The notes under the pieces were generated by a model that was not told where the DNA came from, did no database searches, and was given only the letters and a program-made list of their open reading frames with translations. Below, in pieces: positions 1 through 9,150 of a stretch of 64,000 nucleotides of DNA (the stretch's first letter is position 1; every line of letters begins with the position of its first letter). Origin of the DNA: Sphingomonas qomolangmaensis (GTDB taxonomy: Bacteria; Pseudomonadota; Alphaproteobacteria; Sphingomonadales; Sphingomonadaceae); NCBI RefSeq assembly GCF_024496245.1, contig NZ_CP101740.1, positions 1,054,001-1,118,000 of the forward strand, written 5' to 3'. The position numbers and the translations under genes were made by a program.

Positions 1-338
1 GCGCGATGGCCGAGATCGAGGCGGCGGCGATCGAGCGCGGGATGGACGTGCTGGTCGAGGTCCACGACGCCGAAGAAATGGCGCGCGCGCTGCGGCTAAA
101 GTCGCAGCTGATCGGGGTGAACAATCGCAACCTCAAGGACTTCAGCGTCGATTTTCAGCGCACCTACGAACTCGTCCACTCGGCGCCGGCGGGCTACACC
201 TTCGTCGCCGAAAGCGGCCTCACCACGCGCGCCGACCTCGACGCGATGGCGGCCGAAGGGATACGCTGCTTCCTGATCGGCGAAGCGCTGATGCGCCAAG
301 CCGACGTCGAAGCGGCGACGCGCGCGATGGTGGGGTAA
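1..338 (+). CDS. trpC: Indole-3-glycerol phosphate synthase, C-terminal part (cut by window edge)
   Basis: This is the C-terminal ~110 residues of TrpC, the TIM-barrel enzyme that closes the indole ring in tryptophan synthesis. The family motifs are visible: [16 protein letters not shown] (catalytic-face Asn region), VAESGL and FLIGEALMR near the end. The frame is already open at base 3, so the true start lies outside the window. In alphaproteobacteria trpC is commonly followed by moaC, moeA and lexA; here a sulfur cassette lies between trpC and moaC. The identification is secure, but the 5' part cannot be judged. Confidence 0.95.
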   Translation, partial: AMAEIEAAAIERGMDVLVEVHDAEEMARALRLKSQLIGVNNRNLKDFSVDFQRTYELVHSAPAGYTFVAESGLTTRADLDAMAAEGIRCFLIGEALMRQADVEAATRAMVG

Positions 339-380
339 GGCTCGCCGCGCCAGCCACCAACGCTCCAGCCCCCCACCGCG

Positions 381-1268
381 TTAGCCCTTGGGCTGGTCGC
401 CGGCATCGCGCCATTTCACGGGTATCTTGAGATAGGTCACGCCGTTCGCGGTCGCCTCGGCAAAATGCCCCGCGCGGATATTGACCTGGATCGACGGCAG
501 CAACAGCTTGGGCACCGCCAGCCCCGCGTCGCGATTCTCGCGCATCGCGACAAAGGCTTCCTCGCTCACCCCGTCGTGCACGTGCACGCTCGACCGGCGC
601 TGCTCGCCCACCGTCGTTTCCCAGCGATACTCCTCGCGCCCCGGCGCCTTGTAGTCATGGCACAGGAACAGCCGGGTCTCGTCGGGCAAGGCCAGCAGCC
701 GCCGGATCGAGCGATAGAGCGTGCGCGCGTCGCCGCCCGGAAAATCCGCCCGCGCGGTCCCATAGTCGGGCATGAACAGCGTATCGCCGACGAACGCGGC
801 ATCGCCGATCACATACGCCACGTCGGCGGGGGTGTGGCCGGGGACATGCAGCACCTCGACCATGAGTTCGCCGATCGCGAAGCGGTCGCCATCCTCGTAG
901 AGACGATCGAAGTCCGACCCGTCGGTCTTCAAATCGGTCATCGCGAAAACCGGGCGGAAGATGCGCTGGACGTCGCGGATATGCGCGCCGATCCCGATCG
1001 GTGCCCCGGTATGCGCCTTGATGAAGGGTGCCGCCGACAGATGATCGGCATGCGCATGCGTCTCGAGCACCATTTCGATCCGCCAGCCATGCTCGGCCGC
1101 GAAGGCCAGGATCCGCTTCGCCGAGCGCGTGTCGGCGATGCCGCTGGCGACGTCGAAGTCGAGCACCGGGTCGATGACCGCGGCGGCATGGGTGGCGGGA
1201 TCGCCGACCAGATAGCTGATCGTGTTGGTCGGCGCGTCGAAAAATGCCTCGATAAAGGGCTTGCTCAT
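381..1268 (-). CDS. MBL-fold persulfide/sulfur dioxygenase-like protein (ETHE1/Blh family)
   Basis: A 295-residue metallo-beta-lactamase-fold protein, probably a cytoplasmic non-haem iron persulfide dioxygenase that oxidises glutathione persulfide to sulfite. Visible ligands are the HAHADH motif at residues 71-76, H145 (VPGHT), D162 (VGDTLF) and H204 (LCHD); ETHE1 uses an equivalent His/His/Asp triad. The ATG at 1268 is preferred because GGAGA lies 5 bases upstream; an in-frame ATG at 1280 has no such site. It is divergent from an ArsR-type repressor across a short region with a palindrome. It has no fused DUF442 domain. The substrate is inferred from family and neighbours, not proven. Confidence 0.85.
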   Translation of the reverse strand: MSKPFIEAFFDAPTNTISYLVGDPATHAAAVIDPVLDFDVASGIADTRSAKRILAFAAEHGWRIEMVLETHAHADHLSAAPFIKAHTGAPIGIGAHIRDVQRIFRPVFAMTDLKTDGSDFDRLYEDGDRFAIGELMVEVLHVPGHTPADVAYVIGDAAFVGDTLFMPDYGTARADFPGGDARTLYRSIRRLLALPDETRLFLCHDYKAPGREEYRWETTVGEQRRSSVHVHDGVSEEAFVAMRENRDAGLAVPKLLLPSIQVNIRAGHFAEATANGVTYLKIPVKWRDAGDQPKG

Positions 1269-1310
1269 GATCGTCTCCATTGCTGCTTGACGATATATGC
1301 CGCAGCACTA

Positions 1311-1328
1311 CATTAGCAATACCTAATG
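1311..1328. promoter_or_regulatory. Inverted repeat, probable operator of the sulfide-responsive ArsR repressor
   Basis: A perfect 6-bp inverted repeat, CATTAG-N6-CTAATG, lies between the divergent dioxygenase and repressor genes, 10 bases before the repressor start. It overlaps the region where both promoters should be (a TTGACG -35-like hexamer is at 1287-1292 on the plus strand). Binding by the adjacent ArsR protein is inferred from position and symmetry. BigR-family repressors are known to control divergent persulfide-dioxygenase genes from such a site. Confidence 0.6.
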
Positions 1329-1338
1329 GAGTGAAACG

Positions 1339-1653
1339 ATGTTGAAGCCGCCGCTCGACCTGGCCGCGTTCGAAACCAAGGCCGCCGAAGTCGCCGACAC
1401 GCTCAAGGCGATCGGCAACGCGCGGCGATTGATGCTGTTGTGCAAGCTCGTCGAACATGGCGAAGTGACCGTGAGCGACCTCGCGCGCGACGTCGGCCTG
1501 TCGCAATCGGCGTGTTCGCAACACCTCGCCAAGATGCGCGATGAAGGGCTGATCGCCTTCCGGCGCGAAAGCCAGACGCTCTGGTATCGCATCGCCGATC
1601 CGCGCGTCGAAACGCTGCTCGCCACCCTCTACCAGCTATATTGCAAGGACTGA
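1339..1653 (+). CDS. bigR: ArsR-family repressor of BigR/SqrR type (persulfide sensor)
   Basis: A 104-residue winged-helix regulator with the recognition helix around residues 52-65 (VGLSQSACSQHLAKMR). It lacks an ArsR metal-binding ELCVCD motif. Instead Cys35 (in LMLLCKL) and Cys102 (YQLYCKD) are 67 residues apart, matching the pair that forms a tetrasulfide or disulfide in SqrR and BigR. A third cysteine, Cys59, lies in the recognition helix. The GGAG at 1328-1331 serves ATG 1339. It heads a run with the rhodanese (4-base gap) and the TauE-type exporter. It should repress both divergent units and release DNA when persulfide accumulates. The symbol is by family resemblance. Confidence 0.85.
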   Translation: MLKPPLDLAAFETKAAEVADTLKAIGNARRLMLLCKLVEHGEVTVSDLARDVGLSQSACSQHLAKMRDEGLIAFRRESQTLWYRIADPRVETLLATLYQLYCKD

Positions 1654-1657
1654 TCCG

Positions 1658-2176
1658 ATGCCGATCAAGACGCTTTCCCCCGCCGACGCCCGCGCCGCCA
1701 TCGATTCGGGTGCGCGGCTCGTCGACATCCGCAATGCCGACGAACATGCGCGGTTGCGCATTCCCGGCGCGATCCACCTGCCGCTGGCCCGCGTCGGCGA
1801 CCTGCCCCGAGGGCCCCAGCCTGTCGTCTTCCATTGCCGCTCGGGCGCGCGCACATCGGGCAACGCGGCATTGCTGGCACATGCAGCGGGCGACGCCCCC
1901 GCCTTCGTCCTCGATGGCGGGATCGATGCCTGGCGCGGCGGCGGGCATCCGGTCATCGCCGATCGCTCGCAGCCGATCGAGATCATGCGCCAGGTCCAAA
2001 TCACCGCGGGCGCGCTGGTGCTGACCGGGGTGCTGCTCGGCCTCTATGTCGCACCCGGCTTCTTCGCGCTGGCGGCGTTCGTCGGCGCGGGACTGACCTT
2101 CGCCGGCGCCACCGGCTGGTGCGGCATGGCCCGCCTCCTCGGCGTCATGCCGTGGAACCGGCGCGCGGTCGGGTAG
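1658..2176 (+). CDS. YgaP-like rhodanese with C-terminal membrane segment
   Basis: A 172-residue protein. Residues ~5-105 form a single rhodanese domain with active-site loop CRSGAR (Cys60). Residues ~112-160 form a hydrophobic DUF2892-like hairpin with a second conserved Cys155 (TGWCGMA). The layout and both cysteines match E. coli YgaP (Cys63, Cys158), an inner-membrane sulfurtransferase. It probably moves sulfane sulfur between thiols or supplies the dioxygenase pathway. It sits 4 bases after the BigR-type gene and 5 bases before the TauE gene, so co-transcription is likely. Confidence 0.9.
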   Translation: MPIKTLSPADARAAIDSGARLVDIRNADEHARLRIPGAIHLPLARVGDLPRGPQPVVFHCRSGARTSGNAALLAHAAGDAPAFVLDGGIDAWRGGGHPVIADRSQPIEIMRQVQITAGALVLTGVLLGLYVAPGFFALAAFVGAGLTFAGATGWCGMARLLGVMPWNRRAVG

Positions 2177-2181
2177 CCGTC

Positions 2182-2961
2182 ATGGATATCGGCACCATCG
2201 TCGCCGCGCTGGGATCGGGCGTATTGATCGGCCTGATCCTGGGGGTGGTCGGCGGCGGGGGGTCGATCCTGGCGGTGCCGTTGCTGGTCTATGGGGTCGG
2301 GATCGGGTCGGCGCATGCCGCGATCGGCACCGCCGCCGTCGCCGTCGCGGTCAACGCCTTTGCCAGCACCGTCGGCCATGCCCGCGCCGGCCGGGTCAAA
2401 TGGCGCTGCGCAGGGGTATTTGCCGCATCGGGGATGATTGGCGCGGCGATCGGTGCCGAAATCGGCAAGGCGATCGACGGCCAGCGATTGCTCGCGTTGT
2501 TCGGCGTGCTGATGATCGGCGTCGGGCTGTCGATGCTGCGCAAGCGGCGCACGCTCGAGGCCCCGAACGTCCGGCTGACCCGCGACAGCGCCGCGACGCT
2601 GCTGCCCAGGCTGATCCCGATCGGCCTCACCGTCGGCCTCGCCGCGGGCTTTTTCGGCATCGGCGGCGGCTTCCTGATCGTCCCCGGGCTGATCCTTGCC
2701 ACCGCGATGCCGCTGCCCTACGCGATCGGCACGTCGCTCGTCGTCATCACCGCGCTGGGGCTGACGACCGCGACCTCCTATATCGTATCGGGGCTGGTCG
2801 ATTGGCCTGTCACCGCGTTGCTGGTTGCCGGCGGCGTGGTCGGCACCGCGATCGGGATGCTGCTGGCGCGCCCGCTAGCCACGCGCAAGAACCTGCTCGA
2901 GCGCGGCTTTGCCGGCATGGTCATCGCGGTGGGCGCCTATGTGGTGGCGACCTCGATCTAG
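2182..2961 (+). CDS. TauE/SafE-family sulfite exporter-like permease
   Basis: A 259-residue polytopic inner-membrane protein with the two glycine-rich half-repeats of the family: GVVGGGGSILAVP near residue 21 and GFFGIGGGFLIVPGL near residue 157, each starting a block of about four helices. The family exports sulfite, sulfoacetate or related organosulfur anions. Its place in the BigR operon suggests it removes the sulfite made by the dioxygenase; that role is inferred. The start is ATG 2182, 5 bases after the rhodanese stop. Confidence 0.88.
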   Translation: MDIGTIVAALGSGVLIGLILGVVGGGGSILAVPLLVYGVGIGSAHAAIGTAAVAVAVNAFASTVGHARAGRVKWRCAGVFAASGMIGAAIGAEIGKAIDGQRLLALFGVLMIGVGLSMLRKRRTLEAPNVRLTRDSAATLLPRLIPIGLTVGLAAGFFGIGGGFLIVPGLILATAMPLPYAIGTSLVVITALGLTTATSYIVSGLVDWPVTALLVAGGVVGTAIGMLLARPLATRKNLLERGFAGMVIAVGAYVVATSI

Positions 2962-3045
2962 GCCGCGCTTGGCCGACGGACCGCGCGACGGCCCGATGGC
3001 GCCGCGCCCCTACCCCGCTCCCCCGAACCCCGCTACCCCAGCGCC

Positions 3046-3537
3046 ATGCCCAACCTCACCCATCTCGATTCGGCGGGCGCCGCGCGCATGGTCGATGTCG
3101 GCGACAAGGCGACGACGCAGCGCACCGCGATCGCCAGCGGTCACATCACGATGTCGCCAGCTGCCGCCGCCGCGATCCGCCAGGGCGCGGTCGCCAAGGG
3201 CGATGTGCTCGCGGTCGCGCGCGTCGCGGGGATCATGGCGGCCAAGCGCACCAGCGACCTCATCCCCCTGTGCCACCCGCTGCCGCTGTCGAAGGCCGAG
3301 ATCGCGCTCGACATCGCGCACGATCGCGTCACCGCGACCGCCACCGTCTCGACTGCTGGCCAGACCGGAGTAGAGATGGAGGCGCTCACCGCCGCCTCGG
3401 TCGCGCTGCTGACGATCTACGACATGGCCAAGGCGCTCGACAAGGCGATGACGATCGGCGGCGTCCGGCTGCTCGAAAAGCGCGGCGGCAAATCGGGCGA
3501 CTGGCACGCGCCCGCCCCTGGCGACCCGGCCCGATGA
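3046..3537 (+). CDS. moaC: Cyclic pyranopterin monophosphate synthase MoaC
   Basis: A 163-residue MoaC, which with MoaA converts GTP-derived 3',8-cyclo-GTP to cPMP in molybdenum cofactor synthesis. Family signatures are MVDVGDK near the N-terminus, [12 protein letters not shown] (residues ~72-83), [11 protein letters not shown] and [11 protein letters not shown] with the active-site Lys and Asp residues. Its TGA overlaps the moeA start (ATGA at 3534-3537), showing translational coupling. The partner gene moaA lies about 23 kb away in this window. Confidence 0.97.
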   Translation: MPNLTHLDSAGAARMVDVGDKATTQRTAIASGHITMSPAAAAAIRQGAVAKGDVLAVARVAGIMAAKRTSDLIPLCHPLPLSKAEIALDIAHDRVTATATVSTAGQTGVEMEALTAASVALLTIYDMAKALDKAMTIGGVRLLEKRGGKSGDWHAPAPGDPAR

Positions 3538-4706
3538 TCTCGCTCGACGAGGCGCTCGCCCGGCTTTGCGCGCTCGCCCCAGCGATCCCCGCCGAAACCG
3601 TACCGCTGGCGCAGGCCGCGGGCCGCTGGCTCGCCGAGCCGATCGCCGCCAAGCGAACGCAGCCGATGCGCGACCTGTCGGCGATGGACGGCTATGCGCT
3701 TCGCTTCGCCGACCTCCCCGGCCCGATCGCGGTGGTCGGCGAAAGCGCCGCCGGGCGCGGCTTTGCCGGCAGCATCGGCCCCGGCGAGGCGGTGCGGATC
3801 TTCACCGGCGCGCCGCTTCCCGCGGGCGCCGACACCATCCTGGTCCAAGAAGAGGCCGCGCGCGACGGCGATGTGCTGACGCTCGACGGCGGAGGCCCCG
3901 GCAGCGTCGGCCGCCACATCCGCCGCGCCGGGCTCGACTTCAGCACCGGCGAAGCGCTGCTCGCGGCGGGCGACCGGCTTACCCCGCCGGCGCTCGCGCT
4001 CGCGGCGATCGCGGGGTATGCCGAGCTTCCCGTCCGCCGCACGATCCGCGTCGCGATCGCCGCCACCGGCGATGAACTCGTCCCCCCCGGCCAGCCCGTG
4101 CCCCCCGATGGCCTGCCCGAATCGAACTCGATCCTCGTCGCCGCGATGCTTGCGGGCTTGCCCGTCAGCATCGAACAGCTCGGCATCCTCCCCGATGATC
4201 GCGCCGCGATCGAGGCCGCCTTCACCCGCGTCGATGCCGATCTGCTGATCACCACCGGCGGCGCCTCGGTCGGCGACCACGACCTCGTCCGTCCCGCGCT
4301 AGAAGCGGCGGGCGGCCAAATCGATTTCTGGCGGATCGCGATGCGGCCGGGCAAGCCGATGCTCGCAGGCAGGCTGCGCGACACGCTTGTCATCGGCTTG
4401 CCGGGCAATCCGGTCGCGGCGTTCGTCACCACGCTTCGCTTCGTGAAGCCGCTGGTGGTGGCGATGGCCGGGGGCACGCTGCCGCTCGCCACGCGCCATT
4501 TGCCGCTCGCCGGCCCGCTCCCCGCCAACGATCACCGCGCCGATCACCTGCGCGCCACGATCCAGGGGGGAATCGTCTATTCGGCCGGGCGGCAGGACAG
4601 TTCGATGCTCCGCACGCTCGCCCACAGCGACTGTATGATCCTGCGCGCGCCGCACGCCCCCGCCGCTCTGGCGGGCGACTCGGTGGAAGTCCTGATGATC
4701 GGTTAA
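3534..4706 (+). CDS. moeA: Molybdopterin molybdenumtransferase MoeA
   Basis: A 390-residue MoeA, which inserts molybdate into adenylylated molybdopterin. Recognisable segments are the N-terminal SAMDGYA motif near residue 50, [15 protein letters not shown], the MoaB/MogA-like domain with ATGDEL, SNS and [11 protein letters not shown], and [10 protein letters not shown] followed by GLPGNPVAA. The length is usual for the family. Its ATG shares bases with the moaC stop, so the two form one transcriptional unit that ends just before lexA. Confidence 0.97.
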   Translation: MISLDEALARLCALAPAIPAETVPLAQAAGRWLAEPIAAKRTQPMRDLSAMDGYALRFADLPGPIAVVGESAAGRGFAGSIGPGEAVRIFTGAPLPAGADTILVQEEAARDGDVLTLDGGGPGSVGRHIRRAGLDFSTGEALLAAGDRLTPPALALAAIAGYAELPVRRTIRVAIAATGDELVPPGQPVPPDGLPESNSILVAAMLAGLPVSIEQLGILPDDRAAIEAAFTRVDADLLITTGGASVGDHDLVRPALEAAGGQIDFWRIAMRPGKPMLAGRLRDTLVIGLPGNPVAAFVTTLRFVKPLVVAMAGGTLPLATRHLPLAGPLPANDHRADHLRATIQGGIVYSAGRQDSSMLRTLAHSDCMILRAPHAPAALAGDSVEVLMIG

Positions 4707-4741
4707 GGCAAGCTTGACTTGATCGAAGCTGTTGCCTACAC

Positions 4742-4756
4742 GTTCCACGTCTGTTC
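4742..4756 (+). promoter_or_regulatory. SOS box (LexA operator), GTTC-N7-GTTC
   Basis: The direct repeat GTTC-CACGTCT-GTTC lies 17-31 bases before the lexA start. This is the exact alphaproteobacterial LexA-binding consensus, which differs from the palindromic enterobacterial box. Its place just ahead of lexA indicates autoregulation. Confidence 0.88.
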
Positions 4757-4772
4757 CCGACGGAGAACGCTG

Positions 4773-5483
4773 ATGCTGACGCGCAAGCAACATGACCTGA
4801 TCTGCTTCATCGCCGATCGCCTGAACGAGACCGGGGTTTCGCCGTCGTTCGAGGAGATGAAGGAGGCGCTCGACCTCAAATCGAAGTCGGGGGTCCACCG
4901 CCTGATCTCGGCCTTGGAGGAGCGCCAATTCCTGCGCCGCCTGCCCAATCGTGCCCGCGCGCTCGAAGTCCTGCGCATGCCGGAGCGACCCGTCGCCGCG
5001 CGCGGAAAGGCCGATTCTACGGGGGACGTAGTGTCGCTTTTGTTGCCTTCCGCGCCACCGGCGCCCTCGCGCGCAGCCAGCCCCGCGCCGCGCGCCGCCA
5101 ATGACGTGATCGAAATTCCGCTCCACGGCCGCATCGCCGCGGGTCTGCCGATCGAGGCGATGGAAAGCGCGCAGATGCTCCCCGTCCCGGCGGCCTTGCT
5201 CGGTGCGGGCGAACATTATGCGCTCGAAGTGTCGGGCGATTCGATGGTCGAGGCGGGGATTCTCGACGGCGACTATGCGCTGATCCGCCGCCAGGAAGTC
5301 GCGCGCGACGGCGAGATCGTCGTGGCTTTGGTCGACGAACACGAAGCGACGCTCAAATATTTCCGCCGCGAAGGCGCGATGGTCCGGCTCGATCCGGCGA
5401 ACCGCTCCTACGATCCGCAGCGCTATCGCCCCGATCAGGTCCGCGTCCAGGGGAAGCTCGCCGGGCTGCTCCGCCGCTATTGA
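4773..5483 (+). CDS. lexA: LexA repressor
   Basis: A 236-residue SOS repressor and self-cleaving S24 peptidase. The N-terminal winged helix starts MLTRKQHDL. The cleavage site Ala123-Gly124 is in RIAAGLP, nucleophile Ser157 is in SGDSM, and Lys195 is in EATLKYF. A linker of residues ~70-112, rich in Ala and Pro, joins the domains. ATG 4773 is preferred over an upstream in-frame start because GGAGA precedes it and the family N-terminus begins there. The SOS box lies just upstream. The last 131 bases are also read on the other strand as the end of comEC. Confidence 0.97.
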   Translation: MLTRKQHDLICFIADRLNETGVSPSFEEMKEALDLKSKSGVHRLISALEERQFLRRLPNRARALEVLRMPERPVAARGKADSTGDVVSLLLPSAPPAPSRAASPAPRAANDVIEIPLHGRIAAGLPIEAMESAQMLPVPAALLGAGEHYALEVSGDSMVEAGILDGDYALIRRQEVARDGEIVVALVDEHEATLKYFRREGAMVRLDPANRSYDPQRYRPDQVRVQGKLAGLLRRY

Positions 5484-7638
5484 AGCTGCGCGGCGGCTGC
5501 ACCGTTTGGGGCAGCCGCCACGGGTGGTCGCTTGGCCGGCCGGCAACGGTACGGACCTCCCCACCCTTCAGCATGATCGCCACCCCGCCGGTTTGCGCCA
5601 GCATCGGACGGTCGAGCTTGAGCCACCGCGGGGTACAGGTACGCGGCAAGCGCCGCTCGCTGATCACGATGTCGGCGGCGCGGCACAGCGCGACGAAGTC
5701 GGCGATCGGGACTAGATAACCGCTGCGGGTCGCGAGGATGGTCCAGTTCCGACCTTCGGCGGGTAGCCGAACTAGGCACAGGTCACTGCTGCAGCGCGCC
5801 CTTGGATCGTCGCTAAGCGCCGACAATTCGGCGTCGGTCCCGCCGGTCTCGCCGAGCACCCCGCGGACATAATCCCCCGCCCGATCGCGCAGCAGCGCCA
5901 TCCCCCCGTCGCCGGTCCGAACCGCCACATGCCGCCCGTCGCCGGTGACGATCAAATCGGGTGCCGGCGTCGCCACCGCCCACCCCACGCCGATCGCGAG
6001 CGGCACCGCGCCCAGCCACCGCCACCGCGTCCGCCACAACGCCACCCAGATCCCGCCCGCCACCATAAGCGCGAACGCCGCACGCGGCATCGAAGGCAAC
6101 GCCTTCACCGCCCCCGGCGCATCGGCGGTGGTGTGGGCGATCCACAGCAGCGCCCAAAGTCCCCGCTCGGCCAGCCACCAGAATGGCGCCCCCAGCCCCG
6201 CCGCATCAAACACCAAAGCCGCCGCCTCGAGCGGCATCACGACGAAGGTCGTCAGCGGGATCGCGACGATATTGGCGAGCGCGCCGTACAACCCCGCCTT
6301 GTGGAAATGGAACAACCCGATCGGCATCAAGGCGAACTCGACCACCATGCCGGTCAGCAGCAGCGACGCCAGTCCGCGCAGCAGCCTCGCCCCCCGGCTC
6401 TCCTCGCGCTTCAGGAACCAGCCGCGCACCACCCGGTGTTCGTGCAACGCCACGATCGCGGTCACTGCGGCGAAGCTCAGCTGGAAGCTCGCCGACATCA
6501 GCGCCTCGGGCCACAGCAGCAGGACGATCGTCGCTCCCGCCGCGACCAGCCGCAGCGTCACCGCCTCGCGCCCCATCGCCAGCGCCGCCAGCACCAGCAG
6601 CGCCGCGATGCACGACCGCACCGTCGGCACCTCGGCACCGGTCAGCCAGGTATAGAACACCGCTACCGCCGCCGCGGCGCCGGCCGCGACGATCGGCAAC
6701 CGCCACCGCAGCGCCAGCACCGGGCTGAGCGCCAGCAGCTTGAGCACCAGCAGCATCGTCGCACCGACCACCGCGGTAACGTGCAACCCGCTGACCGACA
6801 GCAGATGCGCCAGCCCCGATCGCCGCAGCGCCTCGTCATCGGCCTCGTCGATCGCGCCGCGATCCCCCGTCGCCAGCGCCGCGGCGATGCCGCCCGCGCT
6901 CCCCTCGATCCGTGCCTGGATATGCCGCGTCAGCCGCTCGCGCAGTCCCGCCCCCGGCACCTCGCCCGCCGCAACCACCGCGATCGGCGCGAACGCCCGG
7001 CCCGTCGCGCCGAGTTCGCCGAACCACGCCACCCGTTGGAAGTCATACGCCCCCGGCACCGCCGCCGCACCCGGCGGCATCAACCGCGCCCGCAGCGACA
7101 CCACCGCCCCGCGCCCCACGTTCTGCGGCAAATCAGGCTCGGCGACGTTCACCCGCACCACCGGCGGCAGGCCCTGTACTGCAGCGTCCACCACCGCCAG
7201 CCGCAGGCGAACGATCTCCCTCGCCGGCATCGGCTCGACCCGCTCGATTCTCCCGCTGAACGCCACCACCACGGGTCTTGAAAGCACCGGTGCAGCGACT
7301 CGCTCGGCCCGCGACCACACCAGGCCGCACCCCGCCGCCATCGCGCAGCCGGCGACCAGCATCGCTCGGCTCGCCCGCCCGCCCCGGGCAACGCTCACCC
7401 CCGCCAACGCCAGCGCCCCGCACGCAGAGAGGAACGCGCCCCACCGCGCCATGTCGGGCAACAGGAACCACCCCGCGATGCCGATCCCCAGCATCACCGG
7501 CAGCCACAGCACCAATTGATCGCGCTCGGCCTCGAGCCACCGCTCGATCACCGACTCCGCCCTTGAAATGCGCGGCCCCGGCGCGATTTGAAGCGAGCCG
7601 ACACGCATGCTAGGGGCGGTCGCGGCACGTGAAGCCAT
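5353..7638 (-). CDS. comEC: ComEC/Rec2-family DNA-uptake channel protein
   Basis: A ~761-residue polytopic membrane protein. After two or three N-terminal helices comes a DUF4131-like periplasmic region, then the competence core with [12 protein letters not shown] (residues ~278-289) and about eight further helices. The soluble C-terminal part corresponds to the ComEC MBL domain but has no HxHxDH motif, so it is probably catalytically inactive. The reading frame runs 131 bases into lexA from the opposite side, giving an Arg/Gly/Ser-rich tail. The start is uncertain: ATG 7608 is an alternative and neither has a clear ribosome site. It is divergent from gltX. Confidence 0.85.
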   Translation of the reverse strand: MASRAATAPSMRVGSLQIAPGPRISRAESVIERWLEAERDQLVLWLPVMLGIGIAGWFLLPDMARWGAFLSACGALALAGVSVARGGRASRAMLVAGCAMAAGCGLVWSRAERVAAPVLSRPVVVAFSGRIERVEPMPAREIVRLRLAVVDAAVQGLPPVVRVNVAEPDLPQNVGRGAVVSLRARLMPPGAAAVPGAYDFQRVAWFGELGATGRAFAPIAVVAAGEVPGAGLRERLTRHIQARIEGSAGGIAAALATGDRGAIDEADDEALRRSGLAHLLSVSGLHVTAVVGATMLLVLKLLALSPVLALRWRLPIVAAGAAAAVAVFYTWLTGAEVPTVRSCIAALLVLAALAMGREAVTLRLVAAGATIVLLLWPEALMSASFQLSFAAVTAIVALHEHRVVRGWFLKREESRGARLLRGLASLLLTGMVVEFALMPIGLFHFHKAGLYGALANIVAIPLTTFVVMPLEAAALVFDAAGLGAPFWWLAERGLWALLWIAHTTADAPGAVKALPSMPRAAFALMVAGGIWVALWRTRWRWLGAVPLAIGVGWAVATPAPDLIVTGDGRHVAVRTGDGGMALLRDRAGDYVRGVLGETGGTDAELSALSDDPRARCSSDLCLVRLPAEGRNWTILATRSGYLVPIADFVALCRAADIVISERRLPRTCTPRWLKLDRPMLAQTGGVAIMLKGGEVRTVAGRPSDHPWRLPQTVQPPRSFNSGGAARRASPGRGPDRGDSAADRRSGSPDRAGPSRLRGGNI

Positions 7639-7666
7639 CGTTTTTCAAGTCTGGGAGCAACCGCGC

Positions 7667-9127
7667 GTGGGCGCAACACCCGATATCCGCCAAGCCCCCG
7701 AGCACGCTGCCGTGGTCACCCGTTTCGCCCCGTCACCGACTGGATTTCTCCACATCGGCGGCGCGCGAACCGCGTTGTTCAACTGGCTGTTCGCCCGCCA
7801 TCACGGCGGCAAGTTCCTGCTGCGGATCGAAGATACCGACCGCGCGCGCTCGACCCAGCCCGCGATCGACGCGATCCTCGACGGCATGCGCTGGCTCGGG
7901 CTCGATTGGGACGATGACGAGGTTTATCAGTTCGCCCGCGCCGATCGCCACGCCGCGGTGGCGCGCCAGTTGCTGGCGGCCGGCCACGCCTATCGCTGCT
8001 ACGCAACCTCGGAAGAACTGACCGCATTGCGCGAGGAACAGCGCGCCGCAGGCAAGCCGATGCGCTACGACGGCCGCTGGCGCGACCGTGATGCGGCCGA
8101 CGCGCCCGAGGGCGTGCCCTTCGTCGTCCGGCTCAAGGCGCCGACCGAAGGCGCGGTGACGATCGAGGACCGCGTCCAGGGATCGGTGACGGTCAACAAT
8201 GCCGAGCTCGACGATTTCGTGCTGCTGCGGTCGGACGGCACCCCCACCTATATGCTCGCGGTGGTGGTCGACGATCACGACATGGGCGTCACTCACGTCA
8301 TCCGCGGCGACGATCACCTCAACAACGCCTTCCGCCAGCTCGCGCTGATCCGCGCGATGGACGCGGTTGAGGGTGGCTGGCCCGACCCGATCTATGCGCA
8401 TATCCCGCTGATCCACGGTTCGGACGGTGCGAAGCTCTCGAAGCGCCACGGTGCGCTGGGGGTCGACACCTATCGCGACGAGATGGGGGTGCTTTCCGAA
8501 GCGCTGTCGAACTATCTGCTGCGGCTCGGCTGGGGCCATGGCGACGACGAGATCATCAGCCGCGAGCAGGCGACCGAATGGTTCGATTTGGGCGGGGTGG
8601 GCAAATCGCCTTCGCGCTTCGACCAGAAGAAGCTCGAGAATCTCAACGGCCTGTATATTCGCGCCGCCAGCGACGAGCGGCTGGTCGAACTGACCGCGCC
8701 GCGGCTGCCGTTCGAGGCATCGGATGCCGATCGCGCGTTGCTGACCCGCGCGATGCATGCGCTGAAACCGCGCGCCGCCAGCCTCAACGAACTTGCCGAC
8801 GCCGCAACCTTCCTGTTTGCCAAGCGTCCCTTATCACTCGACGAAGCAGCCGCCGCGCTGCTCGATGCCAAGGGCAGCCAGCTGCTCGGGGCACTGCATA
8901 CCAGGCTTGACGCGCTTCCCTCCTGGGATACGGAAGCGCTCGAAGCGGCGGTACGCGAGGTCGCCGAAGCCGAGGGCGTGAAACTGGGCGCAGTGGCACA
9001 GCCGCTGCGCGCCGCGCTCACCGGCCGTAAGACCTCGCCCGGTATCTTCGACGTGCTCGTCCTGATCGGGCGCGACGAAAGTCTGGGGCGTATCGCCGAT
9101 CAGCTGGCCGTATCGGCCGATCAATGA
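7667..9127 (+). CDS. gltX: Glutamyl-tRNA synthetase
   Basis: A 486-residue class I aminoacyl-tRNA synthetase that charges tRNA with glutamate. Visible are the N-terminal [16 protein letters not shown] (HIGH signature), FLLRIEDTD, and the KLSKRHG (KMSKS) loop near residue 257. The C-terminal anticodon-binding helical region follows. GTG 7667 is chosen because GGGAG lies 9 bases upstream and it gives a short leader before the conserved VVTRFAPSP; starts further upstream would overlap the divergent comEC. It ends three bases into a possible upstream ATG of gltA. Confidence 0.93.
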   Translation: MGATPDIRQAPEHAAVVTRFAPSPTGFLHIGGARTALFNWLFARHHGGKFLLRIEDTDRARSTQPAIDAILDGMRWLGLDWDDDEVYQFARADRHAAVARQLLAAGHAYRCYATSEELTALREEQRAAGKPMRYDGRWRDRDAADAPEGVPFVVRLKAPTEGAVTIEDRVQGSVTVNNAELDDFVLLRSDGTPTYMLAVVVDDHDMGVTHVIRGDDHLNNAFRQLALIRAMDAVEGGWPDPIYAHIPLIHGSDGAKLSKRHGALGVDTYRDEMGVLSEALSNYLLRLGWGHGDDEIISREQATEWFDLGGVGKSPSRFDQKKLENLNGLYIRAASDERLVELTAPRLPFEASDADRALLTRAMHALKPRAASLNELADAATFLFAKRPLSLDEAAAALLDAKGSQLLGALHTRLDALPSWDTEALEAAVREVAEAEGVKLGAVAQPLRAALTGRKTSPGIFDVLVLIGRDESLGRIADQLAVSADQ

Positions 9128-9150
9128 CCATGAATGAAAAGGATACCGCG

